NCBI GenBank assembly: GCA_030765325.1
Contig: JAVCCT010000097.1
Location: 1-13,053 of the forward strand
Length of the DNA: 13,053 nucleotides
Direction of reading: 5' to 3'
From: Candidatus Stygibacter frigidus
GTDB lineage: Bacteria; Cloacimonadota; Cloacimonadia; Cloacimonadales; TCS61
Part shown: piece after piece, positions 1-7,677 of the stretch
How positions within the stretch are numbered: position 1 is the first letter of the stretch
Layout: each line of letters opens with the position of its first letter
Position numbers and translations under genes: made by a program
The notes under the pieces: generated by a model
The model's database searches: none
Told to the model about the DNA's origin: nothing
Seen by the model: the letters and a program-made list of their open reading frames with translations, nothing else

Positions 1-287
1 TAGAAAAGTATTTTCCCACCTGGGTATTACCAGAAGATTCAATCTGGTTGAAGCATGCGGAAGAGGCTTATAATAATATATTTGATAAAAAGCCAAAGAT
101 TGATAAATGGACTTTCAGTACTAATTGTGTGTTCATTATGGGTAAACATCCTGAGATCAAATGCCTGGGGCTGGGTCCTGGAGATGAAGATCAGGCACAT
201 GCTGTAAATGAGAGTGTGAAAATTGATGATCTTTGGCAGGCAGCAGCATTTTATGCCGGACTGGTTGCGAAACTTAATGAAGGATAG
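1..287 (+). CDS. ygeY: YgeY-family M20 metallohydrolase, C-terminal 94 residues (5' end cut by the window)
   Basis: Only the 3' end is present. The reading frame is open from base 3 with no start inside the real protein; the TTG at 48 lies within conserved sequence and is not a start. The visible protein includes WVLPEDSIWL, then KIDKWTFSTNCVFIMG, then GLGPGDEDQAHAVNE and a final helix. In YgeY, an M20/ArgE/DapE-like zinc amidohydrolase, the matching segments surround the late metal and substrate site, and the GPG-x-E/D-DQAH-x-x-x-E stretch is characteristic; here it includes the His of DQAH, the probable late metal ligand. E. coli YgeY is about 400 residues, so roughly three quarters lie upstream. 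The family is linked by genome context to purine and selenium metabolism, and the substrate is probably an N-carbamoyl or ureido amino acid (inference). The stop is 4 nt before the ygeW start. Confidence 0.85.
   Translation, partial: EKYFPTWVLPEDSIWLKHAEEAYNNIFDKKPKIDKWTFSTNCVFIMGKHPEIKCLGLGPGDEDQAHAVNESVKIDDLWQAAAFYAGLVAKLNEG
280..284 (+). promoter_or_regulatory. Shine-Dalgarno site for ygeW
   Basis: AAGGA lies 7 nt before the ATG at 292, inside the last codons of ygeY. It settles the ygeW start: the in-frame ATG at 223 would overlap ygeY by 65 nt, has no such site, and would add 23 residues unlike the family. Confidence 0.8.
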
Positions 288-291
288 AGAT

Positions 292-1482
292 ATGAAAATA
301 ATCCATAATGAAATTAATTTGCTGAGAGAACTCACAACTGAGATGTATGGCAAAGATTTTCTTTTAACCTGGGAAAAATCACTTGATGAGATCAAAGCAA
401 CTGTTTTGACAACTAAGATTTTGAAGCTGTTTTTTGAAAACAATATCTCAGCCAAAATATTTAAATCAGGTCTGGCAGTATCAAATTTCCGGGATAACTC
501 CACCCGGACACGATTCAGCTTTGCATCTGCAGCAAATTTGCTGGGACTGAGCGTGCAGGATCTGGAAGAGAGTAAATCTCAAATTGCCCATGGCGAGACT
601 GTTCGTGAAACTGCTAATATGATCTCATTTTTAACTGAAGTTATAGGCATCAGAGATGACATGTATCCAGGTTTGGGAGACAGCTATCAAAGAGAGGTTG
701 CCAAAGCTGTGCAATATGGATCTAATAATGGCATATTGGCATCTAAACCGGTAATAGTTAACCTGCAGAGCGATCTTGATCATCCTACTCAATCACTGGC
801 TGACATTTCAAAACTGGCAGATTATTTTGGTGGCATAGATAAACTGAAAGGCAAAAAGATAGCTGTTAGCTGGGCATATTCACCGAGCTATGGTAAGCCG
901 TTATCTGTACCTCAGGGATTGATAGCTTTGATGAGCAGGCTGGGGATGGAAGTCAATCTGGCATTTCCGTCAGGCTATGAATTATTGCCCGAGATAGAAG
1001 AGTTGGCAAGGGAAAATACAATTAAAAGCGAGGGAGAATTTACCATCTGTGACAATATGGAGCAGGCATTTGCAGGAGCAGACATAGTCTATCCCAAATC
1101 CTGGGCACCCTTAAGTATTATGCGAACCAGAACTGAATTGATGCAGAATAAGGATTTTAAGGGTTTGGATGAGCTTGAAAAGGAATGCCTTGCTTTAAAT
1201 GCAAAACATCAGGATTGGGAATGTAATCAGAAAAATATGAAACTTACCCGCGATGGCAAGGCATTATATATGCACTGCCTCCCTGCCGATATTACCGGGG
1301 TTAGTTGCGAACGCGGTGAAGTTTCAGCTGAAGTATTTGATAAATATATGGTGGACACATATCAACAGGCAGGATATAAGCCATTTGTGATTGCTGCCAT
1401 GATACTGCTGGCAAAAACCCTCCATCCTGTTGATGCTCTGCAGCAGCTTCTGCAAAATGGAAGCTTGCGTAAAAAATATTAA
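292..1482 (+). CDS. ygeW: Knotted carbamoyltransferase, YgeW type
   Basis: This is a cytoplasmic aspartate/ornithine carbamoyltransferase-superfamily enzyme of 396 residues, the length I recall for E. coli YgeW. The carbamoyl-phosphate motif is FRDNSTRTRFSF at residues 66-77 (Ser70-Thr71-Arg72-Thr73-Arg74). DHPTQSLAD at 163-171 supplies the second phosphate/carbamoyl contact, and HCLPAD at 338-343 is the Cys-containing motif of the ornithine-type branch. The segment SWAYSPSYGKP near 193-203 matches the proline-containing knot loop of N-acetylornithine-type transcarbamylases. The natural substrate of YgeW is not firmly established. In its usual neighbourhood it may work in the phosphorolytic direction, releasing carbamoyl phosphate from a ureido compound for ATP formation by carbamate kinase; that kinase is not in this window. 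It follows ygeY by 4 nt and precedes the first PLP gene by 21 nt, so co-transcription is very likely. A biosynthetic argF role is disfavoured by motif spacing and context. Confidence 0.93.
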   Translation: MKIIHNEINLLRELTTEMYGKDFLLTWEKSLDEIKATVLTTKILKLFFENNISAKIFKSGLAVSNFRDNSTRTRFSFASAANLLGLSVQDLEESKSQIAHGETVRETANMISFLTEVIGIRDDMYPGLGDSYQREVAKAVQYGSNNGILASKPVIVNLQSDLDHPTQSLADISKLADYFGGIDKLKGKKIAVSWAYSPSYGKPLSVPQGLIALMSRLGMEVNLAFPSGYELLPEIEELARENTIKSEGEFTICDNMEQAFAGADIVYPKSWAPLSIMRTRTELMQNKDFKGLDELEKECLALNAKHQDWECNQKNMKLTRDGKALYMHCLPADITGVSCERGEVSAEVFDKYMVDTYQQAGYKPFVIAAMILLAKTLHPVDALQQLLQNGSLRKKY

Positions 1483-1503
1483 AAATAAATTAGAGAGGAT
1501 AAA

Positions 1504-2973
1504 ATGAAAAAAGACAAAGAAGCAGTACTGAAAAATACTGTCCAAAGATGTATTGAAAAGGATATCATCATTCCCACTTATGCTCAGATGCGTAATCCGG
1601 AACTAGTACCTGATAAAATTAAAGAAGAATTAAAACATATTGGTTTATGGGATTTGCATCCCTATAATCTATTCCGGTTAACCTGGAAAAATGAGCCGGT
1701 AGAAACCGGAGGCGGTTTTGGTATGGTTAATTATATAGAATTACCCCCGGAATTGACAGGTGTTAAAGCCCGGATAGTAGTATTGATTGGGAAGTATTTT
1801 CCTACAGGTTCTCACAAAGTGGGAGCTACTTTCGGACCACTGGTGGAAAAACTGGTGGCAGGAGATTTTGATCCCACTACTCAGAAGGCATTATGGCCCT
1901 CCACGGGTAACTACTGCCGGGGTGGAGCTTATGATTCCTATCTGCTGGGCTGCCATTCCATTGCAGTATTGCCCGAAGAGATGAGTCAGGAACGCTTTGA
2001 CTGGCTGCATAAGGTGGGAGCTGAGGTATTTGCCACCCCTGGTTGTGAAAGTAATGTAAAAGAAATCTATGATAAAGCAAATGAACTTTGTCATGATCGG
2101 GGAAATGAAATTGTGAACTTAAACCAGTTCAGCGAAATTGGCAATCCACTCTGGCATTATGCCGTGACGGGACCTGCTATGGAAGAAGTGTTTAATGATA
2201 TTAAGACCGAAGATAGCAGATTTAGTTCCGTATTTCTCACGCAGGGTTCAGGTGGCACTTTGGGATCAGCAGAATATCTGCGAACCAGATTCCCCCGGAT
2301 AATAGTTGGTGCTGGTGAAGCTTTACAGTGTCCTACCCTGTTATATAATGGCTATGGTGGACACCGGATAGAAGGTATTGGCGATAAACACGTTCCTTGG
2401 ATCATGAACATGCGGAATATTGATATGGTTATAGCTATTGATGATAATCCCAATATTGACCTGATGAGATTATTTAATGAACCAAAGGGACATAAATACC
2501 TGCTGAGTAAAGGCGTATCACCTGAAATGATCAATAAGCTGGAGTTGTTAGGTATTTCTTCTATTGCCAATATCATGGGAGCTATCAAGACAGCTAAATA
2601 TTATGAAATGAATGAAAATGATATTATCTTTACTGTAGCAACTGACAGTATGGAAATGTATGGATCACGCTTATTAGAAAGCAGGGAAAAGCAGGGAGAA
2701 TATAGTCTTACTCAGGCAGCAGTAGATTATAATGCTGCTTTGATGGGCTTAAGTATAGATAATATGCTGGAGCTTTCTTATTATGACCGCAGAAGGATGC
2801 ATAATTTGAAATACTTCACCTGGATAGAACAGCAGGGAAAGGATGTGGAAGAGCTTAATGACCAGTGGTATGATGAGCAATACTGGGAAAGACAATTCAA
2901 TAAAGTAATTGAATGGGATGAAAAGATAAACGAATTCAATGTCCGTACGGGTTTATTACAAAAACTAAAATAG
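1504..2973 (+). CDS. Fold-type II PLP-dependent enzyme (PALP family), 489 aa, reaction unknown
   Basis: The protein has the full fold-type II pyridoxal-phosphate toolkit. The Schiff-base lysine is expected at Lys105 in TGSHKVGATFG. The asparagine loop is STGN at 133-136, and the glycine-rich phosphate loop is TQGSGGTLGS at 246-255. A late VATDSMEMYGSRLLESRE segment near 378-395 replaces the usual C-terminal Ser/Thr-Gly motif. With 489 residues it is about 90 longer than YgeX or cysteine synthases; the extra length is a helical, acidic, aromatic-rich tail (about 400-489) and a longer N-terminus. The start at 1504 is preceded by AGAGGA at 1494-1499. Sitting directly after ygeW, where E. coli has ygeX, it is a candidate ammonia-lyase or related eliminase acting on a diamino acid, but I do not see the YgeX-type lysine motif and cannot assign a substrate. 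The class is certain; the function is not. Confidence 0.85.
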   Translation: MKKDKEAVLKNTVQRCIEKDIIIPTYAQMRNPELVPDKIKEELKHIGLWDLHPYNLFRLTWKNEPVETGGGFGMVNYIELPPELTGVKARIVVLIGKYFPTGSHKVGATFGPLVEKLVAGDFDPTTQKALWPSTGNYCRGGAYDSYLLGCHSIAVLPEEMSQERFDWLHKVGAEVFATPGCESNVKEIYDKANELCHDRGNEIVNLNQFSEIGNPLWHYAVTGPAMEEVFNDIKTEDSRFSSVFLTQGSGGTLGSAEYLRTRFPRIIVGAGEALQCPTLLYNGYGGHRIEGIGDKHVPWIMNMRNIDMVIAIDDNPNIDLMRLFNEPKGHKYLLSKGVSPEMINKLELLGISSIANIMGAIKTAKYYEMNENDIIFTVATDSMEMYGSRLLESREKQGEYSLTQAAVDYNAALMGLSIDNMLELSYYDRRRMHNLKYFTWIEQQGKDVEELNDQWYDEQYWERQFNKVIEWDEKINEFNVRTGLLQKLK

Positions 2974-2981
2974 GAATGTAA

Positions 2982-4193
2982 ATGCAAAGTGGATTAGATG
3001 ATAAGATCATATTTGAGTGCGTAAATTGCGGCAGACACTATTTAGCAACTGAAGTGGAATATCTGTGCCCTGACTGCAGCGCTCAAAATACAATTGATCA
3101 ACCCCCAAAAGGAGTATTGAAAACCCTTTATGATTATAAAGGCATAAAATCTCAATACGGGAAAAAACTGCATAATCATCTGGAAAAATCCGGTTTCATT
3201 GATCTTTTACCAATTAAGAGCAGGGGATCTTTGTCATATTTAAATGTTGGCAACACCCCCCTGTATGAGATAAACATCCCTGAAAATAAGCAGCCGTCAC
3301 ATAAACTTCTCTTCAAAGATGACAGCCAGAATCCCACTTATTCATATAAGGATAGAGCTTCAAACCTGGTATCTGCTGTAGCAAAAGAGAGAGGTATCAA
3401 TACAATAATCGCAGCTTCCACTGGTAATGCCGGCTCTTCTCTGGCTGGTATTGGTGCTGCTCAAAAGCAAAAGATAATTATTCTGGTTCCAGAGAAAGCC
3501 CCCACTGCCAAGCTGATTCAAATAGCTATGTATGGAGCGGAGATCATTCCCGTAAGTGGCAGCTATGATGATGCTTTTGATCTTTCTGTGCTGGCAACCG
3601 CAGAACTTGGTATCTATAATAGAAATACCGCCTATAATCCCTTTACGATTGAAGGGAAAAAAACTGCTGCTTATGAGATTTACACTCAATTGGGAGATGA
3701 GCTTCCTGACAGAATATTTGTACCTGTGGGTGATGGCTGCATTATAGCAGGTGTCTATAAGGGTTTTGAAGACCTGCTCAGGCTTGGAATAATAGATCAC
3801 ATCCCAGAGATCATCTCAGTAAGGGCAGAAAACCCTGAAACAATTGCTGACTCAATTTCAGTTAAAATACCGCGTAATTATTATATGTCGAAGCAATTTC
3901 TGGAGACATACAAAGGCATATCAATTAAAGTATCAGATCACTCCATATTACAAGCTAGCAAAGAATTAGCGGCAAAATATGGATTATTTGCTGAACCGGC
4001 AGCAGCAGCAGCTTATGCTGGATATTTAAGCTATATTGAGAAATTTCAGTTGAAAGAAAATAGCCGGAATTTGGTATTACTCACAGGTTCTGGATTAAAA
4101 GACGTCAACACAGTATCTGAACAGATTAAACTTCCCCGGTCAATAGAACCTGATATGAAAAATTTAAAGAATAAATTATCCCGATACAGTTGA
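2982..4193 (+). CDS. Threonine synthase-like PLP enzyme with N-terminal zinc ribbon
   Basis: The 403-residue protein opens with a zinc ribbon: Cys13-x2-Cys16 and Cys29-x2-Cys32. A PLP fold-type II domain follows. Lys113 in SYKDRAS is the expected Schiff-base lysine, STGNAG (136-141) is the asparagine loop, FVPVGDGCIIAG (from about 236) is the phosphate-binding loop, and LTGSGLKD near the C-terminus is the typical closing motif. The layout matches the ThrC-like branch of the family, in which the ribbon is common. Threonine synthase turns O-phosphohomoserine into threonine, but there is no thrB, hom or other threonine gene nearby; the neighbours are ygeW, another PLP enzyme and molybdenum hydroxylases. 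I therefore read it as a paralogue recruited to catabolism, for example an eliminase giving a keto acid and ammonia (inference). The ATG at 2982 has AGGA at 2972-2975, overlapping the previous stop codon. A run AEPAAAAAYAGY near residue 340 is the usual active-site helix region. Confidence 0.85.
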   Translation: MQSGLDDKIIFECVNCGRHYLATEVEYLCPDCSAQNTIDQPPKGVLKTLYDYKGIKSQYGKKLHNHLEKSGFIDLLPIKSRGSLSYLNVGNTPLYEINIPENKQPSHKLLFKDDSQNPTYSYKDRASNLVSAVAKERGINTIIAASTGNAGSSLAGIGAAQKQKIIILVPEKAPTAKLIQIAMYGAEIIPVSGSYDDAFDLSVLATAELGIYNRNTAYNPFTIEGKKTAAYEIYTQLGDELPDRIFVPVGDGCIIAGVYKGFEDLLRLGIIDHIPEIISVRAENPETIADSISVKIPRNYYMSKQFLETYKGISIKVSDHSILQASKELAAKYGLFAEPAAAAAYAGYLSYIEKFQLKENSRNLVLLTGSGLKDVNTVSEQIKLPRSIEPDMKNLKNKLSRYS

Positions 4194-4198
4194 GGAGG
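4193..4198 (+). promoter_or_regulatory. Strong Shine-Dalgarno site for the first hydroxylase Mo subunit
   Basis: AGGAGG overlaps the stop codon of the threonine synthase-like gene and sits 7 nt before the ATG at 4206. It is the best ribosome-binding site in the window and suggests that system 1 is translated efficiently. Confidence 0.75.
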
Positions 4199-4205
4199 GA
4201 AATAT

Positions 4206-6359
4206 ATGAAATCTAAACCAAGAAAAGATGGTCTGGCAAAAATAACCGGGAAATGTCGTTTTCTGGATGATTATTCCAGTGAAAATATGCTCCATGGTTA
4301 TTTGCTCTATGCCACAATAGATAAAGGAACGATCACTGGCATATCTTATCCCCGAGATTATGATCTGAACGAGTTTACTATTGTGCAGACATCAGATATT
4401 CCCGGTCAGAATATAGTACCTGAACCAGTATCAGATCAGCCATTTATGACCGGGAAAGAAGTACTCCATTTTGGTCAGGTGATCATGGGAATTGCCCATC
4501 CTGATCTTAAAAAACTTATGGGTTTCATTTCTGCCATCAAAATTAAGTATGAAGAAGAAAAAGCAATTACTGACGTAGATACCTGTCTTGATAATAAAGT
4601 ATATCATTTTGGCGAGTGCATGCACATAAGTCATAAGGATGGAGCAAAGGTTGATCCTGAGCATCTGAAACATATTGAAGAGGTGTTTTATACCCAGCAC
4701 CAGGAGCAGGCGTATCTGGAGCCTCAGGGTATGCTGGCAGAATATAACCCCAAAAATAACACGATAAAGATAACTGGTACCATGCAATGCCCGTTTTTTG
4801 TGCAAGAAGCTGTAAAAACTATTATGGGAAATGCTGTAGATATTGTGATCGTGGAAACTTCTGAAGGAATAGGTGGAGCATTTGGCGGTAAGGAGGATTT
4901 TCCTAATCTGCTGGCAGGAATCACAGCTTTGCTTGCCTACAAAGCCTGTAAGACGGTAAAGATAAAGCTCGATCGGGTTGATGATCTGCTGATAACCACA
5001 AAAAGACATCCTTCCAGAGTTGCCATTGTTTCCTATACAGATGCTATTACTGGTGAGATCAAAGCAGTTAATATTGATTATCGCCTTGATGCCGGAGCAT
5101 TTCAAACCCTGTCACCTGTAGTATTACACCGTGGAATCCTGCATGCCGGAGGTGGATATTGTCTGCCTCGCTGCGAGATCAGCGGTTTTTTGCACCAGAG
5201 CAATACCCCACCCAATGGTGCTTTTAGAGGATTTGGCGCTCCCCAGGCAATATTTGCCATTGAATCACATATAGATAATATTGGCAGAGCAATAGGTAAA
5301 ACTCCCCTTGAAATGCGTCAGATAAATATTTTGAGGATAAATGATGAAATGCCTTCAGGACAGATCGTTAAAGAAGATCATCTTAATGAATGTCTGTCAC
5401 GGGTACTGGAGATTTCTGATTATACTAATAAACACAAGCAGTTTGAGCGCTATAACCAAACTCATAAAGATAAAAAAGGTATCGGGCTGGTAGTGGCTCT
5501 GCATGGTGGTGGTTACACTGGTAATGGTGAAAAGTTCTTACAGTCCAAAGTAAAAATGCGACTGGATAAGAATGGAGAAATTCAGATATTTGTAGCAAAT
5601 GTGGAGATGGGACAGGGAGCTCACACCACTCTTGCTCAGATGGTAAATGAAGAATTAAATATCCCTCTGGAAAAGGTCAATGTCCAAATCCCCAATACCG
5701 GAAAAACCCCCAATAGCGGACCTACCGTTGCTTCCAGAACAATATATATAGTGGGAACTTTGCTGCAAAAACTTGCTGCAAAGATAAAGTTAGAATTGAA
5801 ATGTGATGATCTGATGGCTTATATCCAGGATCATCAGGAGCTATTTCCCAGGGACTATGAACTCAGTTATAAGCCAGACCCTAATGATGATTTTGATGAT
5901 AAAACCAATCAAGGTATTGCCTATCATGATTTTTCCTGGGCTGCCTGCGTAGTGGAAATTGAATATGATCCTCTGCAATACAAAGCGAAAGTGAAGAAAT
6001 GCTGGAATGTGCTTGACATCGGTAGAGTGATCAATTATGACATTGCCCTGGGTCAGGTATATGGTGGAGTTACTCAGGCTCTGGGCTGGGCGCTTACAGA
6101 GAATATCTATAAAAAGGGCTATCCCAGAACGCGCGGTTTCACTGATTACACTTTGCCCACCGCTGAGGATATGCCAGAAATGATCGTGAAATTTATCCAC
6201 ACTGATTCTAAAGTGGCAAAAGGTCTGGGAGAAATCCCTATGGATTATCCTGCTCCCGCTGTTCGCAATGCCCTTATTCAGGCGACAGGGGTGATCATTA
6301 ATGATTTGCCACTCACACCTGAACGTATTTATCAAGAGATCAACAGGAGTTCATTATGA
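4206..6359 (+). CDS. Molybdenum hydroxylase system 1: Mo-cofactor (catalytic) subunit, xanthine dehydrogenase family
   Basis: This 717-residue protein is a complete Mo-pterin subunit, slightly short for the family. The N-terminal RKDGLAKITGK begins the a/b hammerhead domain. HQEQAYLEPQ (165-174) carries the Gln equivalent to bovine Gln767. GGAFGGKED (223-231) places Glu230 at bovine Glu802. KRHP (266-269) gives Arg267 (bovine Arg880), and AFRGFG (339-344) gives Arg341 (bovine Arg912). VEMGQGAHTT (466-475) and GPTVASR (505-511) bind the cofactor. AKGLGEIP (671-678) holds the catalytic base Glu676 (bovine Glu1261), with Ile where Pro is usual. Conservation of the Glu802, Arg880 and Glu1261 positions favours a purine or related heterocycle over an aldehyde. 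Its electron-transfer partners are the next two genes, the first overlapping by 4 nt (ATGA). There are no signal peptide or membrane segments, so it is cytoplasmic. Exact substrate and any selenium dependence cannot be read from the sequence. Confidence 0.93.
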   Translation: MKSKPRKDGLAKITGKCRFLDDYSSENMLHGYLLYATIDKGTITGISYPRDYDLNEFTIVQTSDIPGQNIVPEPVSDQPFMTGKEVLHFGQVIMGIAHPDLKKLMGFISAIKIKYEEEKAITDVDTCLDNKVYHFGECMHISHKDGAKVDPEHLKHIEEVFYTQHQEQAYLEPQGMLAEYNPKNNTIKITGTMQCPFFVQEAVKTIMGNAVDIVIVETSEGIGGAFGGKEDFPNLLAGITALLAYKACKTVKIKLDRVDDLLITTKRHPSRVAIVSYTDAITGEIKAVNIDYRLDAGAFQTLSPVVLHRGILHAGGGYCLPRCEISGFLHQSNTPPNGAFRGFGAPQAIFAIESHIDNIGRAIGKTPLEMRQINILRINDEMPSGQIVKEDHLNECLSRVLEISDYTNKHKQFERYNQTHKDKKGIGLVVALHGGGYTGNGEKFLQSKVKMRLDKNGEIQIFVANVEMGQGAHTTLAQMVNEELNIPLEKVNVQIPNTGKTPNSGPTVASRTIYIVGTLLQKLAAKIKLELKCDDLMAYIQDHQELFPRDYELSYKPDPNDDFDDKTNQGIAYHDFSWAACVVEIEYDPLQYKAKVKKCWNVLDIGRVINYDIALGQVYGGVTQALGWALTENIYKKGYPRTRGFTDYTLPTAEDMPEMIVKFIHTDSKVAKGLGEIPMDYPAPAVRNALIQATGVIINDLPLTPERIYQEINRSSL

Positions 6360-6844
6360 TAATAAATTTCCACCTTAATGGCAAAGAAACCAGTATTGAT
6401 ACTGATCCTATGCGTCGTCTTTTAGATGTGCTCAGGGAAGATTATAAATTGATTTCTGTAAAAGAATCCTGCGGTGAGGGAGAATGTGGAGCCTGCACAG
6501 TACTTTTAAATGATATTCCTGTAACCAGTTGCCTGATAAATATCATTCAGGTAGATGGTGGCAGCGTGATCACTGCTGAGGGTATCTCAGAAACTCCGCT
6601 CGGTAAACTGATTACAGATTGCTATGAGGAGACAAATGCAGTACAGTGCGGTTTCTGTTTCCCGGGTTTTCTGGTTACTTCATATCATTATTTGAATAAT
6701 GACCCTGATATTGATGAAGATAAGATCAAATGGTCCTTATCAGGTAATATCTGCCGTTGCACAGGCTATCGCAAGATCATCGATGCCGTGCAGCTTGCCT
6801 GCCATAAATTAGGTGATCAGGAGCAGAAACATGAAAGTATATAA
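6356..6844 (+). CDS. Molybdenum hydroxylase system 1: 2x[2Fe-2S] iron-sulfur subunit
   Basis: The 162-residue protein has the two expected clusters. The N-terminal plant-ferredoxin-type cluster uses Cys39, Cys44, Cys47 (CGEGECGAC) and Cys59. The C-terminal helical cluster uses Cys98 and Cys101 (CGFC) plus Cys133 and Cys135 (CRC in GNICRCTGY). It passes electrons from the Mo centre to the FAD subunit. The usual CGFCTPG is CGFCFPG here, a Thr-to-Phe change next to the second cluster. The start is fixed by AGGAG at 6345-6349 and by the ATGA overlap with the catalytic subunit, implying translational coupling and matched expression. Confidence 0.95.
   Translation: MIINFHLNGKETSIDTDPMRRLLDVLREDYKLISVKESCGEGECGACTVLLNDIPVTSCLINIIQVDGGSVITAEGISETPLGKLITDCYEETNAVQCGFCFPGFLVTSYHYLNNDPDIDEDKIKWSLSGNICRCTGYRKIIDAVQLACHKLGDQEQKHESI
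6819..6823 (+). promoter_or_regulatory. Shine-Dalgarno site deciding the start of the system 1 FAD subunit
   Basis: AGGAG lies 7 nt before the ATG at 6831, within the last codons of the iron-sulfur gene. The alternative GTG at 6813 would add six residues (MIRSRN) and lies upstream of this site, so 6831 is preferred. Confidence 0.75.
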
Positions 6845-7661
6845 ACCAGATAATTTGCCGGATACACTGCATCTATTATCTAAGCTTCCGGGTAAAAAAC
6901 TGCTGCTGGCTGGAGGTTCTGATCTGAATATTCTCATTAAGCAAGGCAAACTCTCAGATGAAGCGATAATTTTTATCAATCATCTGCCGGAATTGCATGG
7001 TGTGGATATATGCAGCACAAAATTGATCATAGGTGCCACCACCACGATCAGCGAAATTTCAGGCTCAGCCATCATCAAAGAGTATTGCCCCTACCTCTCT
7101 GATTCCCTGATTGATTTTGCTTCGCCACCTATTGCAAATTTTGCCACGCTTGCCGGAAATATTGCCAATTCATCTCCTACTGCAGACACGGTGCCTCTGC
7201 TGCTGGTACTGGAAGCCAAGCTGGTATTGAAATCAGTAACTACCACCCGTATAGTACCCATATCTGAATTTTATACCGGATATAAGAAAACCGTACTTCG
7301 GGATGATGAGATGATAATTGCCATTGAAATACCCTTGAATTTTGCCTGCAAATATCAACCGCAATATGTCAAAATCGGCTCCCGCACTGCTCTCACTATT
7401 GCCAAAGTCGCTCTTGCTTTTGTGAAATATGAAGATAATTTCAGAATTGCTGCCGGCAGCCTTAATGAATTTCCTCGACGTTTATACAACGTTGAAGAAT
7501 ATCTCACTATTCATCCTCAGAATATCGATGCTTCTGAGCTGATGGATGCCCTAAAAATGGATGTTACGCCCATAAGTGATTTCCGCTCGGACAAAGAATA
7601 TCGCCTGCAGGTTTGCTTTAATTACCTGCAGAAATTTATCGAATCTGCTAATACTGATTAA
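6831..7661 (+). CDS. Molybdenum hydroxylase system 1: FAD-binding subunit
   Basis: This 276-residue protein is the flavin subunit of the CO dehydrogenase/xanthine dehydrogenase type, of normal length. LLAGGSDLN (25-33) is the first FAD pyrophosphate-binding motif. FATLAGNIANSSPTAD (104-119) is the second, preceded by IAN instead of the more usual IRN. GSRTALTIAKVALA (183-196) and the C-terminal DFRSDKEYR (250-258) are family signatures near the isoalloxazine and at the C-terminal domain. It would deliver electrons to or from NAD(P)+ or another carrier. The gene overlaps the iron-sulfur gene by 14 nt and is followed after 16 nt by the second hydroxylase, so the two systems share a transcript. 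Confidence 0.93.
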   Translation: MKVYKPDNLPDTLHLLSKLPGKKLLLAGGSDLNILIKQGKLSDEAIIFINHLPELHGVDICSTKLIIGATTTISEISGSAIIKEYCPYLSDSLIDFASPPIANFATLAGNIANSSPTADTVPLLLVLEAKLVLKSVTTTRIVPISEFYTGYKKTVLRDDEMIIAIEIPLNFACKYQPQYVKIGSRTALTIAKVALAFVKYEDNFRIAAGSLNEFPRRLYNVEEYLTIHPQNIDASELMDALKMDVTPISDFRSDKEYRLQVCFNYLQKFIESANTD

Positions 7662-7677
7662 AAAACTGGAAGTGAAA

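Noticed and set aside
223..291. Longer N-terminus for the YgeW-type protein starting at ATG 223
   Set aside because: It would overlap ygeY by 65 nt in another frame, lacks a Shine-Dalgarno site, and makes the protein longer than the 396 residues expected; ATG 292 has AAGGA 7 nt upstream.
4431..5105. A 224-codon minus-strand open frame inside the system 1 Mo subunit
   Set aside because: It lies wholly within a gene with strong family motifs, gives a Ser/Ile/Cys-rich peptide without recognisable motifs, and has no ribosome-binding site; it is a codon-bias shadow.
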